From contig NZ_KB905473.1 in the NCBI RefSeq assembly GCF_000382445.1, forward strand, positions 479,466 to 514,717: a stretch of 35,252 nt of DNA, given 5' to 3'. The DNA is from Phocaeicola massiliensis B84634 = Timone 84634 = DSM 17679 = JCM 13223. Lineage in GTDB: Bacteria > Bacteroidota > Bacteroidia > Bacteroidales > Bacteroidaceae. Under the pieces are notes generated by a model, which worked only from the letters and a program-made list of their open reading frames with translations, made no database searches and was not told where the DNA came from. Position 1 is the first letter of the stretch, and each line of letters begins with the position of its first letter. This document shows, piece by piece, positions 15,799 through 23,923 of the stretch. A program made the translations under genes and the position numbers.

Positions 15799-17202
15799 TT
15801 ATAATTTGAATCCTCTACTTTTTCTTTCTTCCTGTTGCGGCACTCTTGCTCCATATCTAAGCCTGTGCCATTGCTCCCTGAACCAGTCGGCAATCGGCTT
15901 CCTGTTTATTGTCAGGTTCAGCCTGCTTTCATCGTCAGGGTCATTTTCCACCCTTAAAATATCATCCTTTATATCAAAGTTCCGCCTGTGTTGCTCGGAA
16001 TAGATTTTACCGCTACATTTCAGGGCTTCTTTTTTGACTATAAGACTTTCAGTCATTTCTTTAGAGAATCCCAGCATGGCACAAAACTTTTCCATGCGCA
16101 GCATTTCCCTGAACATCGGAAACCACCTGAAAGCCTTGTCTATGATTCTGGCGAGCCGTGACAGTTCTTTTTCTTTCATGTCAAGTTCCTGCCTGTGCAT
16201 TTCTCTGAGATTGTGGATTTGCGTATCATGCTGTTTCTGCATCTGCTGTACTTGGCTCTGCAATTTTTCAATATTGGTGTTCCGTTTTGAAACCTCGTCT
16301 TGCAGTTTTTCGTTGGCACGTTCCAGTTCTTTCAGTTTTCCACTCCCGAAAAGAGAAGCAACTCCACTAGTTATGGCTGTCGCTGCCGTGGTGGCTGTCT
16401 TCTTTAACTTGTCAGTGCGTATTTCTGATTTCACCTGTTTCAGTTCCTGCTCGGCAAGATTTATCTGTTCTTCTTTGTGCCGTTTGGCTGCATCCATGCG
16501 TTGCAGTTCAGCTTTCTGCTTCTCAATGATAAAGTCGTTCCGTTCCAGATGCTCCTTACCAGTGACAGCCTTTGACTGCCCGCGTTCCATCAGCAGGATG
16601 TCGGATGCAAGGGTCTGCATCTGCATCATGTCATCGTCATTGAGCTTTCGGCTCTTTCCTGTTTCGTGGTTCATCCAGTCGAAAACGATATGGGCATGAT
16701 AGTTCGGCTTGAACCATCTGTCCCCGACTTTGAAGCTTTCCCTGTCTTCCGCTTCCGGCTGACCGTTCAGCCAATGCCCTTCATCCTTGTGCAGGAAGAT
16801 TTGCAGCGGTGTGATTCCCCAGCGTCTTTGACACTCCTCACCGAATTTACGCACGTCTGCCAGTGTGGTGTCCGACCTGACAAGCAGCACTCCTTCACGT
16901 ATGGGGGAGCATCCCGCAATCTTGACTATTTTACCGTTCTTGCCTTTGCGTTCACGCTCCTTTTCCTGCATGGCACGTCCGGTCTTTTCCTTTACCATCT
17001 GTCTGATATTGTCATAATGCATCCGCAAATCCGGACTGCCGAAGTCGGGATTTATCCACTGTTCGTTATCGGTGGATAGTTCAGGAACGACATAGATTCT
17101 GGACTCTCCGATGTGGCGCATGTATTCGGCAGTCCTCCTGTTGTGAGCCTCGCTCGATGCGATGTTGCAGGGCTTGATATGTATGCTTGATTTTGTTGCC
17201 AT
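15799..17202 (-). CDS. mobA: MobV-family relaxase (mobilization protein)
   Basis: 467 residues. The N-terminal relaxase domain (1-200) carries the MobV/Pre motifs: H20-N-R22 near the start, HKDEGHW (138-144), and the metal-binding PNYHAHIVFDW (His169, His171). Residues about 215-330 are coiled coil, then a C-terminal tail rich in Arg. It nicks oriT, stays bound to the 5' end and leads the strand into a recipient through a helper conjugative element; no transfer pore genes are in the window. The candidate oriT is directly upstream. Convergent with cfxA. Equivalent to the Tn4555 mobilization gene by position and family. Confidence 0.88.
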   Translation of the reverse strand: MATKSSIHIKPCNIASSEAHNRRTAEYMRHIGESRIYVVPELSTDNEQWINPDFGSPDLRMHYDNIRQMVKEKTGRAMQEKERERKGKNGKIVKIAGCSPIREGVLLVRSDTTLADVRKFGEECQRRWGITPLQIFLHKDEGHWLNGQPEAEDRESFKVGDRWFKPNYHAHIVFDWMNHETGKSRKLNDDDMMQMQTLASDILLMERGQSKAVTGKEHLERNDFIIEKQKAELQRMDAAKRHKEEQINLAEQELKQVKSEIRTDKLKKTATTAATAITSGVASLFGSGKLKELERANEKLQDEVSKRNTNIEKLQSQVQQMQKQHDTQIHNLREMHRQELDMKEKELSRLARIIDKAFRWFPMFREMLRMEKFCAMLGFSKEMTESLIVKKEALKCSGKIYSEQHRRNFDIKDDILRVENDPDDESRLNLTINRKPIADWFREQWHRLRYGARVPQQEERKSRGFKL

Positions 17203-17356
17203 AGATACTTGTTTTTTGGTTTGTACTTTATTGTTTGCTTTTCCGCTGTCCGTAAACGCATGGGGTTCTTAGGGGTGCAACCCATAAGCGGAGATTGCAA
17301 AGAGAGGGTCACTCTTTGCTCTGGGTTCTCAGGGGAGAAACGCCCTGAGTGGGTCA

Positions 17357-17427
17357 TTAGGGTAAAACCCTAATCCCCTCGGGAGAGCCCACAACTACGT
17401 AAGCGGAGCGTGTAGTTATAGTGGGCT
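17357..17427. other. Candidate origin of transfer (oriT)
   Basis: Between the relaxase start and the upstream gene are strong inverted repeats. A short one at 17357-17374 has arms ATTAGGGT and ACCCTAAT. A larger one at 17386-17427 has outer arms AGCCCAC/GTGGGCT, inner arms AACTAC/GTAGTT, and a 13-base loop. MobV relaxases nick beside such hairpins just upstream of their own gene. The nick position is not determined. Confidence 0.6.
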
Positions 17428-17484
17428 ATATCAATGGCAAGCCATTGTCTGCAAACTCCAGCCTACGGCTTCCGCTCTCCTCCG

Positions 17485-18600
17485 TCAGGGAGGTTTTTCA
17501 TCATCGTTGCCGATTGGAGATGCACCGACCAGCACAAGGTCTAAATCGTCTATCAGTTTTTGCAGGACGGGATTCTTCTCTATCATCCGCTGGAGGATTC
17601 TCTCAGCCTCGACCAAGTGGTTGGCTGTACTCATCACCTTGCCCTCCCGTATCTGAAAGATAATCCAATCGGCTATGTCGATATGGGCTTCTTTTTGTTT
17701 CGGGGTGGCATTCCTTTCGATGATGTCCGAAACCACCACCTTACAAAAGTACATGCTCTCGGCTCGCTGTTTCCACTCGGCATAAGCATCGGCATCGGGA
17801 AAGAGAAGCACGGTTCGCCCTGACAGTACACGGAGTTTCTCTTCTCTCATCTGACTCTTACCACCCGTAGCCAGCCATACATAATCGGGGAAGATAGCAG
17901 AACCGATAACGGCACTCTTCTCGGATTCCACCAAGACCACCACCTTGTCGGGATGCGTTTTCAACAAGTGTTCCCCGAAAAGGCATTGGGATAGTTGCCA
18001 ATCCTCTGCCAACACACGCTGCTTTTTCAATATGCTGTGTATCCAGTTCACTGCCGATGTCTGTCCTCCCTTGATACGGTGTCCGTCTTCGGGATTGTAC
18101 TGCATCACCTTTCCCGTGCGTACCTTGCCCGTCCTGTCTATCTGCCAAAAGATAACAGAGCCGTCACGGGTAGCCCCCAAACGGTATTCCTCCAACAACC
18201 GCTTCAACACCTCTTTCGCCTTGTCGCCATAGTAGGAAGTAAGGAGTGTGAAGAGGAAACGGAAGAAATTGCTACGCTCGCTTTGCGACTTCTCCACATA
18301 GTGAGGGGGAATATAGCCGATGGCTGTCGGCTTACTTTGCTGCTTCACTTTCTTCTGCTCTGCTCTTTGCCTGTCAAAAGAGAAATCATTGGTAGTTCTG
18401 TGTTCAGGATGCTCTTGAAAATACTCTTTCGGAGTGTAGTGATACCCACAACCGCTTTCGTGGTTACATCTGCCGACCGATGGATGCAACGGCACATTAT
18501 TTTCGTCCACGTAATAGACGAAAGAATGCCTGTCTCCGCATTTGGGGCAGGTATGCCGTGTTGCCGTTCCTTTATACTTCTGTAATGAATAATTGCCCAT
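17485..18600 (-). CDS. DUF6371/Toprim-like protein, primase-type
   Basis: 371 residues. The N-terminal zinc-ribbon-like part has CPKCGDRHSF, then GRCNHESGCGYHY (four to five Cys and His), as in primase zinc fingers. The middle part resembles a TOPRIM fold: VVLVESEKSAVIG (acidic E at the first strand), then ATGGKSQ and LLFPDADAY (DxD). These proteins occur in Bacteroidetes mobile elements beside a RecA-like ATPase and are thought to serve replication of the excised circle. A 3-base gap separates it from the ATPase gene upstream, so the two are co-transcribed. Confidence 0.7.
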   Translation of the reverse strand: MGNYSLQKYKGTATRHTCPKCGDRHSFVYYVDENNVPLHPSVGRCNHESGCGYHYTPKEYFQEHPEHRTTNDFSFDRQRAEQKKVKQQSKPTAIGYIPPHYVEKSQSERSNFFRFLFTLLTSYYGDKAKEVLKRLLEEYRLGATRDGSVIFWQIDRTGKVRTGKVMQYNPEDGHRIKGGQTSAVNWIHSILKKQRVLAEDWQLSQCLFGEHLLKTHPDKVVVLVESEKSAVIGSAIFPDYVWLATGGKSQMREEKLRVLSGRTVLLFPDADAYAEWKQRAESMYFCKVVVSDIIERNATPKQKEAHIDIADWIIFQIREGKVMSTANHLVEAERILQRMIEKNPVLQKLIDDLDLVLVGASPIGNDDEKPP

Positions 18601-18603
18601 AGC

Positions 18604-19710
18604 TTAGTCCGTTTTTGATGGTTGATTGTCGGCTGTCCCATCCTGTCCCATTGTCCCACACTCTAAGGGTTGGGACAGTGGGACACTTGGGACACCTGCG
18701 TTTTTACTCTCTTTGCTGCGCTGGATGATACGGTTTACGGTGGACTTGCCACAATTCACCTGTGAGGCTATCTCCCTGACGGACTTGCCCGATTGGGAGA
18801 GTTGCAGAATTTGGCAATCCCTTTGGCTTGATTCATTGTCGCCCAATTTTTTCAAGTGTTCCTTTTCCGTGGAATAGCCCCTGAACACGAACTGCAAGAA
18901 AGCATCCACCTTGTCAATCTCGTAAACGATTACATTATCCGCATCATGAGAGAACGTGCCATAGCGCACTTTAAGCTGCTTCACATAGCGAAGCCCTCCG
19001 TCTTGGGCACTTTTTCCAATGGTGAACACGCTGTCAAAGAAATTGTAGAGCCGTTTGCTTCCGGCAAGGTCGTTGGATGTGATGGGACAATCCAAAGAGC
19101 GTTTGGGCGTATGTGCTAGGACAAGGATAGAGAGCGCATATCTCTTTTTGAGATTGTTCAGCTGAATCATCAGCCGTCCTGCGGCATCGCCTTTCTCCAT
19201 GGCGCAACACAGGTAGGTAAGATTGTCAATGATGAAAATCTTGCAGTCGGTCTGCACAGCCATCTGTTCAATGCCGCCTATGATAGCTTCCTCAAAGTTG
19301 GCATCCAAAAGCTGGTTGCAGTCAATAGACACCCGATAGAGTTTGTCGGGAAAGGTGTAGAGCTCTCCATGCTCGTTGGTATAGCGGAGCTGGAACTGCT
19401 TTTCGGACAGTTCAAAGTCCAGATACAGCACATTGTCGGTTCGGGCGATGCGGTCGGCTATCTGCACGGCAAGGATGGACTTGCCCACGTTGGAATCGGC
19501 AAACAAGCAGGAGAGTTCCCCCTCGTACCAAAAGCTGTCCCACAGCGCACGGGGCGTAGGCAATAACGATGCTTCAAGAATGGTTTGGTTTGCCGTCTTG
19601 ATATTCATCATGCCTACACTGTCGGGCATACCGTTATGCGCTTGGGATGCTTTTGTGAGGTCGCCACGTATCAGGTTGATATAGTTCTTATCCTCTTCCA
19701 TATCATTCAC
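18604..19710 (-). CDS. RecA-fold AAA ATPase (RepA/DnaB-like helicase)
   Basis: 368 residues. Walker A is in LFADSNVGKSILAVQIA (near residue 70), followed by LYLDFELSEKQF and a Walker B-type strand IFIIDNLTYL, then VLAHTPKR, as in RepA/RAD55-type hexameric helicases of plasmids. The C-terminal region (about 300-330) has a resolvase-type helix-turn-helix (SGKSVREIASQVNCGKSTVNRII). Likely it opens or unwinds the circular intermediate together with the Toprim-like protein. It overlaps the upstream HTH gene by 4 bases (ATGA), indicating translational coupling. Confidence 0.75.
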   Translation of the reverse strand: MNDMEEDKNYINLIRGDLTKASQAHNGMPDSVGMMNIKTANQTILEASLLPTPRALWDSFWYEGELSCLFADSNVGKSILAVQIADRIARTDNVLYLDFELSEKQFQLRYTNEHGELYTFPDKLYRVSIDCNQLLDANFEEAIIGGIEQMAVQTDCKIFIIDNLTYLCCAMEKGDAAGRLMIQLNNLKKRYALSILVLAHTPKRSLDCPITSNDLAGSKRLYNFFDSVFTIGKSAQDGGLRYVKQLKVRYGTFSHDADNVIVYEIDKVDAFLQFVFRGYSTEKEHLKKLGDNESSQRDCQILQLSQSGKSVREIASQVNCGKSTVNRIIQRSKESKNAGVPSVPLSQPLECGTMGQDGTADNQPSKTD

Positions 19711-20081
19711 CAGTTACGTGGGTTGGGCTTGCGACGGTGGGAAGAGGATAAGGACTTGTTCAGTTCCTCGTCTGACAACGGTATGGGATTCTTTCGGGCG
19801 GTTTCCAGCCACTTGTCCAGTTCGTCACGGTAAAGGCAATAGCGTTTGCCGGGCTTGGTGGCAGGGATTGTCCCTTCTGACAGTTTCATGTAGAGCGTAC
19901 CCTTAGGGATACCTAAATACTCTGCTGCCTCGTCCACAGACATGGGCACGTGGGTGTCCACCGTTTTGGCATTGTTCACACTGCGCTGCTCGGCGAGCAG
20001 GCTTTTCAGGCTCATCACTTCGTCTCGAAGCTGAGCGACAACCTCGGGGAGGTCGTTGAAGGTAAGAATTGATTTTTCCAT
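19707..20081 (-). CDS. Excisionase-like helix-turn-helix protein
   Basis: About 124 residues from the ATG at 20081 (MEKSILTFNDLPEVV). The frame is open to 20150, but the upstream part contains the promoter -7 box (minus strand, 20114-20121), so the shorter start is chosen. The N-terminal 40 residues form a short coiled coil. The HTH_17/MerR-like domain is MSVDEAAEYLGIPKGTLYMKLSEG and ends YRDELDKWL. Such proteins act as recombination directionality factors or as transcriptional control of the rep-mob genes. It is the first gene of the leftward operon HTH - ATPase - Toprim - mobA. Confidence 0.78.
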   Translation of the reverse strand: MEKSILTFNDLPEVVAQLRDEVMSLKSLLAEQRSVNNAKTVDTHVPMSVDEAAEYLGIPKGTLYMKLSEGTIPATKPGKRYCLYRDELDKWLETARKNPIPLSDEELNKSLSSSHRRKPNPRNW

Positions 20082-20108
20082 TCGCGTACTCGTCTCTTTT
20101 GTAAGACT

Positions 20109-20183
20109 TGGCGCAAAGGACTGAAATGATATATCCGTGAATATCTCCACGACACGTCATTGCAAAATAATTCCCGAATAATT
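20109..20183 (-). promoter_or_regulatory. Promoter/operator repeat, copy 1 (rep-mob operon)
   Basis: On the minus strand a -7-like box (GTCCTTTG, 20114-20121), preceded by a segment of about 60 bp that is repeated with roughly 80% identity upstream of the integrase gene (22558-22630). Shared core words include ATATCCGTGAATA, CTCCACGA and AAATAATT (plus-strand reading). Confidence 0.55.
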
Positions 20184-20280
20184 AAGCCCAGCCATAAATG
20201 ACGGGTAAAATTACTCGGGAAACGATGTAAAACAGGCGGTTATGAGTTACCGGATGGTTGTCGTTGGTGTCGTGATTATC

Positions 20281-21138
20281 CTAATTCCGCACATAATCCT
20301 CGGGATAGTGGAAATCAAGTTTGCCGTTTTCGGGTTCATCAATGGGAATTTCCGTCTTTAACGGCTCTACCTTGAAATTCTTGATGGTTGATAAGTCTGT
20401 ATCAGCAAACGATTTCGGGAAAAGGGCTTTGATGAACTTGGCACGGTTATCCCCATTGTAGTATCTCTTGTACAGGAAACGCTCAGAGATATTCCATACG
20501 AAGTGACGGAGTGGAATGTTGTTGATGTCTTTGGTAAACGGTCTTTGTATGGGCTTCGGGGTATAAGTGTTAAGATTCATCCATTTGTCCACCTCAGTAC
20601 AGATGTGGTTCACGGTTTCTTGGTCGGCAATGCGAGGCAGGTAATAATGGCAATACTCCATGACCATGCGGATGCGCTCTTCCTTTTCCCGTTGCTCTCT
20701 GCTTGCGTAATTGGCACGGTTCTTTTCGTGAAGATCCGGGGCGATAGTAAGCTCTATCGGTTGTGTTTGGATAAGTGTCTCTTCTTTTGTCGGGGATGAT
20801 TCGGGTACAGGCTCAGGGACTGATGTAGGTCCAGGCACAGATGTGGCTTCTTCAAGTGTATTTTGTGACAGTTCTTCCTGCACCTCTATGGCTTCGGCAA
20901 TCGTTTCTTTCTTGCCGAACTTGATTTTGTAGATTTCGTATGTATCAAAGATAAGTGTCTGAAAGGAGAGATAGAGCAACCATCCCAACAGGTTACAGCA
21001 TACGAATACTATCCACCTGACAAAGTTGTCTTGGTTGAAGCTGTCCGCTATTACCAGCGTGGCAATGGAAGATATTAGGACGATGGCGAAGCCGACAAAG
21101 CCCAAGATGATGTATTTGTCCTTGATTGATGATTCCAT
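20281..21138 (-). CDS. Membrane protein of unknown function in transposon
   Basis: 285 residues from the ATG at 21138 (MESSIKDKYI). The frame is open to 21201, but a TAACTTTG -7 box on the minus strand (21178-21185) lies inside that extension, so 21138 is preferred. Two membrane helices near the N-terminus (IILGFVGFAIVLISSIATLV and WIVFVCCNLLGWLLYLSFQ), then an acidic Pro/Glu/Thr-rich linker (PGPTSVPEPVPESSPTKEE), and a soluble C-terminal domain of about 150 residues with RMVMEYCHYYLPRIAD and FTKDINNIPLRHFVWNI. I do not recognise the family. It lies between the rep-mob operon and the integrase; it could be an element-maintenance or defence protein. Confidence 0.65.
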   Translation of the reverse strand: MESSIKDKYIILGFVGFAIVLISSIATLVIADSFNQDNFVRWIVFVCCNLLGWLLYLSFQTLIFDTYEIYKIKFGKKETIAEAIEVQEELSQNTLEEATSVPGPTSVPEPVPESSPTKEETLIQTQPIELTIAPDLHEKNRANYASREQREKEERIRMVMEYCHYYLPRIADQETVNHICTEVDKWMNLNTYTPKPIQRPFTKDINNIPLRHFVWNISERFLYKRYYNGDNRAKFIKALFPKSFADTDLSTIKNFKVEPLKTEIPIDEPENGKLDFHYPEDYVRN

Positions 21139-21177
21139 ATTTCGTTGAGAGATTGAATGTTCCTGTATTATTTTGTG

Positions 21178-21185
21178 CAAAGTTA
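21178..21185 (-). promoter_or_regulatory. -7 promoter box of the membrane protein gene
   Basis: Minus-strand TAACTTTG fits TAnnTTTG and lies 40 bases before the chosen ATG. No convincing -33 box. Confidence 0.45.
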
Positions 21186-21322
21186 ATGCTATTTTTCCCA
21201 ATTACTGCCCGTTATTTGCGGTTAGAACGGTCTTTTTCAATGTATTTCACGAAATGTCATCATATCATACTCTGTTTCATACTCTGAGGGGCTTATAAAT
21301 GGTGGCATCAAGCCAAAAACAT

Positions 21323-21362
21323 AGAGGGGCGATTATAGCCTTGTAGCCATAACCGCCCCTCT
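21323..21362 (-). terminator. Terminator after the integrase gene
   Basis: Hairpin with outer stem AGAGGGGCG / CGCCCCTCT (21323-21331 with 21354-21362) and further inner pairing, 24 bases past the integrase stop on the minus strand. GC-rich stem, no long T-run. Confidence 0.65.
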
Positions 21363-21385
21363 GAATACCTGTCAATGTGAGACAT

Positions 21386-22504
21386 TTATGCCTCCTTGCG
21401 CTTCAAGGTTATCTTGTCCACCACCTGACACATCTGCTGCGCTGCTATCTTGGAATAGATTTGTGTGGTGGTAATGTTCTTATGTCCGAGATAGGCTTGG
21501 ATGACAGCCATGTCCGTTCCCATTTCCACGTGCAGGCTTCCGAAGCTGTGGCGGGTACAGTGAAAGGTGATTTTCTTGGTTATCCCTGCTGCCGTGAGCC
21601 ACCGTTGGAGTGGTCCTTGCAGCATCTTGTCCTTGAAATCCTCAAAGATAAGTCCCTCGCCCCGTTCTCCCAGCAGTCCATAGGCTTCATCACTGATGGG
21701 GTTATGCACTATTTCTTTGGTTTTCTGCATACGGGTGGTAACGAACATCCTGCCGTTGGTGTATGGTTGTATCTGCTGCCACGTGAGCTGTCTGATGTCG
21801 CTCTTTCTCAGTCCCGTAAGACAGGCGAAAAGAAAAGCTTTTTTCAAGACCTCCTCCTCACAGGGTGTTTCGGCAAGCCGTATCAGTTCCTCTTGGCTCA
21901 AATGCTCCCTGATGGTGGGAATGCACTCGATGCGGTCTAAGAAGCCGTTTGGGTTCTCCTTTATCTTCCTGTCACGGTAAGCGGTGTGCAGCACGGCACG
22001 GAAAGTTGACCAATAGCCTGCTGCGGAGTTGATGTGCAGCTTTTGGTTGGTGTGGATGGATTGGGGTGCATCAAGCAGGTATTCCATGAACTTGCGGCAC
22101 AAATCCACATCCACCTCCTCAAAGGTGCATTTGCCGTTCACGAACCGCTGGAAATGCTTGTATACGTGCTGCCACTTGATATTCTTGCGGTCAGCCAGTC
22201 CTTTGAAATAGGCAAGGAAATCGCCCTTCATCTTGGTCTTGTCAAAAAAGCCGTTGTTTTCATTGAAAATGGCTTCGTAGCGCTGGTTGCGCAGGATGAC
22301 CGCTTTCTTCATCATGCGTGCGTTGAAGTCCCGTTCCTGCTGGTTTGCAGGTTTGGCGAAGATGTAAATTCCTAAGGCTTCACGTGTAATCACTCTCATG
22401 GTGACATTGTCACGGTAGCCGGGATAGTAGTCAAGGCATAGTGAATACTGTGTCCCGTTCTTAATCTTGCGCTTACGCAAGGTAACTGTTTTGCATTTAC
22501 TCAT
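21386..22504 (-). CDS. int: Tyrosine recombinase, transposon integrase
   Basis: 372 residues. N-terminal arm-binding domain (TLRKRKIKNGTQYSLCLDYYPG), SAM-like core-binding domain (about 90-190) and catalytic domain with the full set of active residues: R233 in TGLRKSD, K262 region, H315-x2-R318 in HCTRHSFG, H341 in LGHKN and the nucleophile Y350 in TTQIYSKI. It catalyses integration and excision of the element through a circular form. The family is that of Tn4555/NBU-type Bacteroides integrases. The promoter region carries the same repeat as the rep-mob operon, suggesting joint control. Confidence 0.93.
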   Translation of the reverse strand: MSKCKTVTLRKRKIKNGTQYSLCLDYYPGYRDNVTMRVITREALGIYIFAKPANQQERDFNARMMKKAVILRNQRYEAIFNENNGFFDKTKMKGDFLAYFKGLADRKNIKWQHVYKHFQRFVNGKCTFEEVDVDLCRKFMEYLLDAPQSIHTNQKLHINSAAGYWSTFRAVLHTAYRDRKIKENPNGFLDRIECIPTIREHLSQEELIRLAETPCEEEVLKKAFLFACLTGLRKSDIRQLTWQQIQPYTNGRMFVTTRMQKTKEIVHNPISDEAYGLLGERGEGLIFEDFKDKMLQGPLQRWLTAAGITKKITFHCTRHSFGSLHVEMGTDMAVIQAYLGHKNITTTQIYSKIAAQQMCQVVDKITLKRKEA

Positions 22505-22557
22505 AATAATTATGTTTTAATTGGTTGTATACATTTTGGAGTTGTATCCATGTTTCC

Positions 22558-22630
22558 GATGGCAAAGGAACAACGTGAAATATCCGTGAATACCTCCACG
22601 ATACATCATTTTGAAATAATTTTCGATAAT
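22558..22630 (-). promoter_or_regulatory. Promoter/operator repeat, copy 2 (integrase)
   Basis: Minus-strand TTCCTTTG (22563-22570) serves as -7 box about 59 bases before the integrase ATG. Behind it lies the segment shared with 20109-20183. Confidence 0.55.
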
Positions 22631-22645
22631 CCCGATTTTTCACGG

Positions 22646-23581
22646 TTATTTGTTCCTTTCAGCCATGACACGCTCCACATCTGAGCGCAAAAGCAGGTTT
22701 TTCACACCCACCTTTATCTTTTCGATGTGCTTCACCTTGACGATATGGCAGATGTTGGCTGACGAAAGACCATAGATTTGCTGCACCTGCTCAACGGTAT
22801 AGTAGCGTTCATCGTTCACAAGGTCAGTTCTGCGGAGTTCGTTCAAATGTGATTTGGAGTAATAGGTACGCCCGTACTCTCTTTTAGTGGGTATCTTATG
22901 GCGATAGGTGTAGGCACGGAGTGCGGTCGGCTTCATGCCGAACAGTTCCTCCACCTCCTCGGTCAGTAGCCAGTCGGTAATTTCGCTAATATCAACTGCC
23001 ACACCGAAAAACTCGTCAATATGCTTCTTGCTGTAATAGTTCTTTCCTGCGATACGGCAGATGGGGATATGGTTACGCTTGGCGGAAGTGTAAAGCCATG
23101 ACTGCTTTACCTTAAAAAGGGACATCACCTCCTCGCCCGAATAGAAGTCCAACACTTCTTCGCTTTCCTTTTCCCTTTTTTCTCTTTTGGCAGGTAAGGA
23201 AGATGAAGATGATTTCCTTGGTGTGGAGGTGTTGCCGGGCAGGATGCGGTGATAGGGATTGCCCTCCAACATCTGCTCGATGTCGGCTCTGCGGATGAAT
23301 GCCATGCGGTTGCTGATGCGTGAGGCTTTCAGCTTGCCGATGGCTACAAGTTTGTAAATGTACTGTCGGGAACAGCCCATGAGGATGGCTGCTTTGGAAA
23401 AGGTGAGATACTCCTGATGCTGTATCTCCATCAAGGGTTGGGCGACTTTGAAGAGGTTGTTCTTCTGCATCACTCTGGCTCGTTTGGCTTCTGCCTGACA
23501 AGCCTCACTGCAATATCTTTGCATACCGCTTCGGGTTACAAAGGACTTGCCGCAAAAACTGCATTTTCTGGTTGCTTTCAT
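22646..23581 (-). CDS. Multi-HTH DNA-binding protein with N-terminal zinc finger
   Basis: 311 residues. The N-terminal four-cysteine finger is CSFCGKSFVTRSGMQRYCSEAC (C8, C11, C25, C29). Three excisionase-like HTH_17 domains follow: YLTFSKAAILMGCSRQYIYKLVAIGKL (about 58-100), EEVMSLFKVKQSWLYTSAKRNHIP (about 150-195) and YYTVEQVQQIYGLSSANICHIVKV (about 260-300), with a fourth, weaker one near 205-250 (TEEVEELFGMKPTALRAYTYRHKIP). Such proteins lie beside the integrase in Tn4555-like elements and are thought to direct target choice or excision. It is next to the right end of the element. Confidence 0.75.
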   Translation of the reverse strand: MKATRKCSFCGKSFVTRSGMQRYCSEACQAEAKRARVMQKNNLFKVAQPLMEIQHQEYLTFSKAAILMGCSRQYIYKLVAIGKLKASRISNRMAFIRRADIEQMLEGNPYHRILPGNTSTPRKSSSSSLPAKREKREKESEEVLDFYSGEEVMSLFKVKQSWLYTSAKRNHIPICRIAGKNYYSKKHIDEFFGVAVDISEITDWLLTEEVEELFGMKPTALRAYTYRHKIPTKREYGRTYYSKSHLNELRRTDLVNDERYYTVEQVQQIYGLSSANICHIVKVKHIEKIKVGVKNLLLRSDVERVMAERNK

Positions 23582-23656
23582 ACCGTTTTATCGTTTAATG
23601 GTTCATTTCTTCAATCCTATATCTCTGAAATGGTAAACGGATGTGAACGGAAGTCA

Positions 23657-23764
23657 ACCATTGTCGCTTTTCTACACAGTGTGACTGTTTCCGCATATCG
23701 GGGCGGTTATTGTCGCTTGTCGTAAACGGTTGTAAACCCTTGTCAACTGTCTGCACGGTGTGAC
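23657..23764 (+). repeat. Two 29-bp repeats near the transposon right end
   Basis: 23657-23685 and 23736-23764 match at 22 of 29 positions (TTGTC near the start, CTxCACxGTGTGAC at the end). Between them the words TTGTCGCTT, TAAACGG and GTAAAC recur. They lie between the multi-HTH gene and the element end, where integrase arm sites or HTH-protein sites would be expected. Confidence 0.5.
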
Positions 23765-23923
23765 AAAAAACAAGCCCCGCAAATTCTCCACGTCAGAAAT
23801 ACGTCTCAAAAATATGTGGAAATTTGGGAAGCGACAAATGGCAACCGAAAAGTGTTAAATTTTAGAATATGCTGGTAATTAAAGATTTACACTCGGATAT
23901 TTCTGATTAGTTTTGGTTGTTCT

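Larger units (their letters stand above)
11172..23921. mobile_element. Foreign block with Tn4555-like mobilizable transposon (ends approximate)
   Basis: Everything between the radical SAM gene and the pseudo-rSAM gene is foreign to the peptide operon: abi remnant, IS66 element, cfxA, MobV relaxase, replication-type genes, excisionase-like protein, tyrosine integrase and multi-HTH protein. The gene set and cfxA match the mobilizable transposon Tn4555 of Bacteroides as I remember it. The ends were set at a shared 8-mer TGGTTGTT (11172-11179 and 23914-23921), which would restore a normal operon gap of about 24 bases; a shared AAGATTTA nearby is a rival. Neither is proven. Confidence 0.65.

Noticed and set aside
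16034..16699. A 221-codon frame opposite the relaxase gene
   Set aside because: Ser/Cys/Phe-rich shadow of the coiled-coil coding region on the other strand.
23641..23770. A possible CRISPR-like repeat pair
   Set aside because: Only two degenerate copies, no regular spacing and no cas genes in the window.
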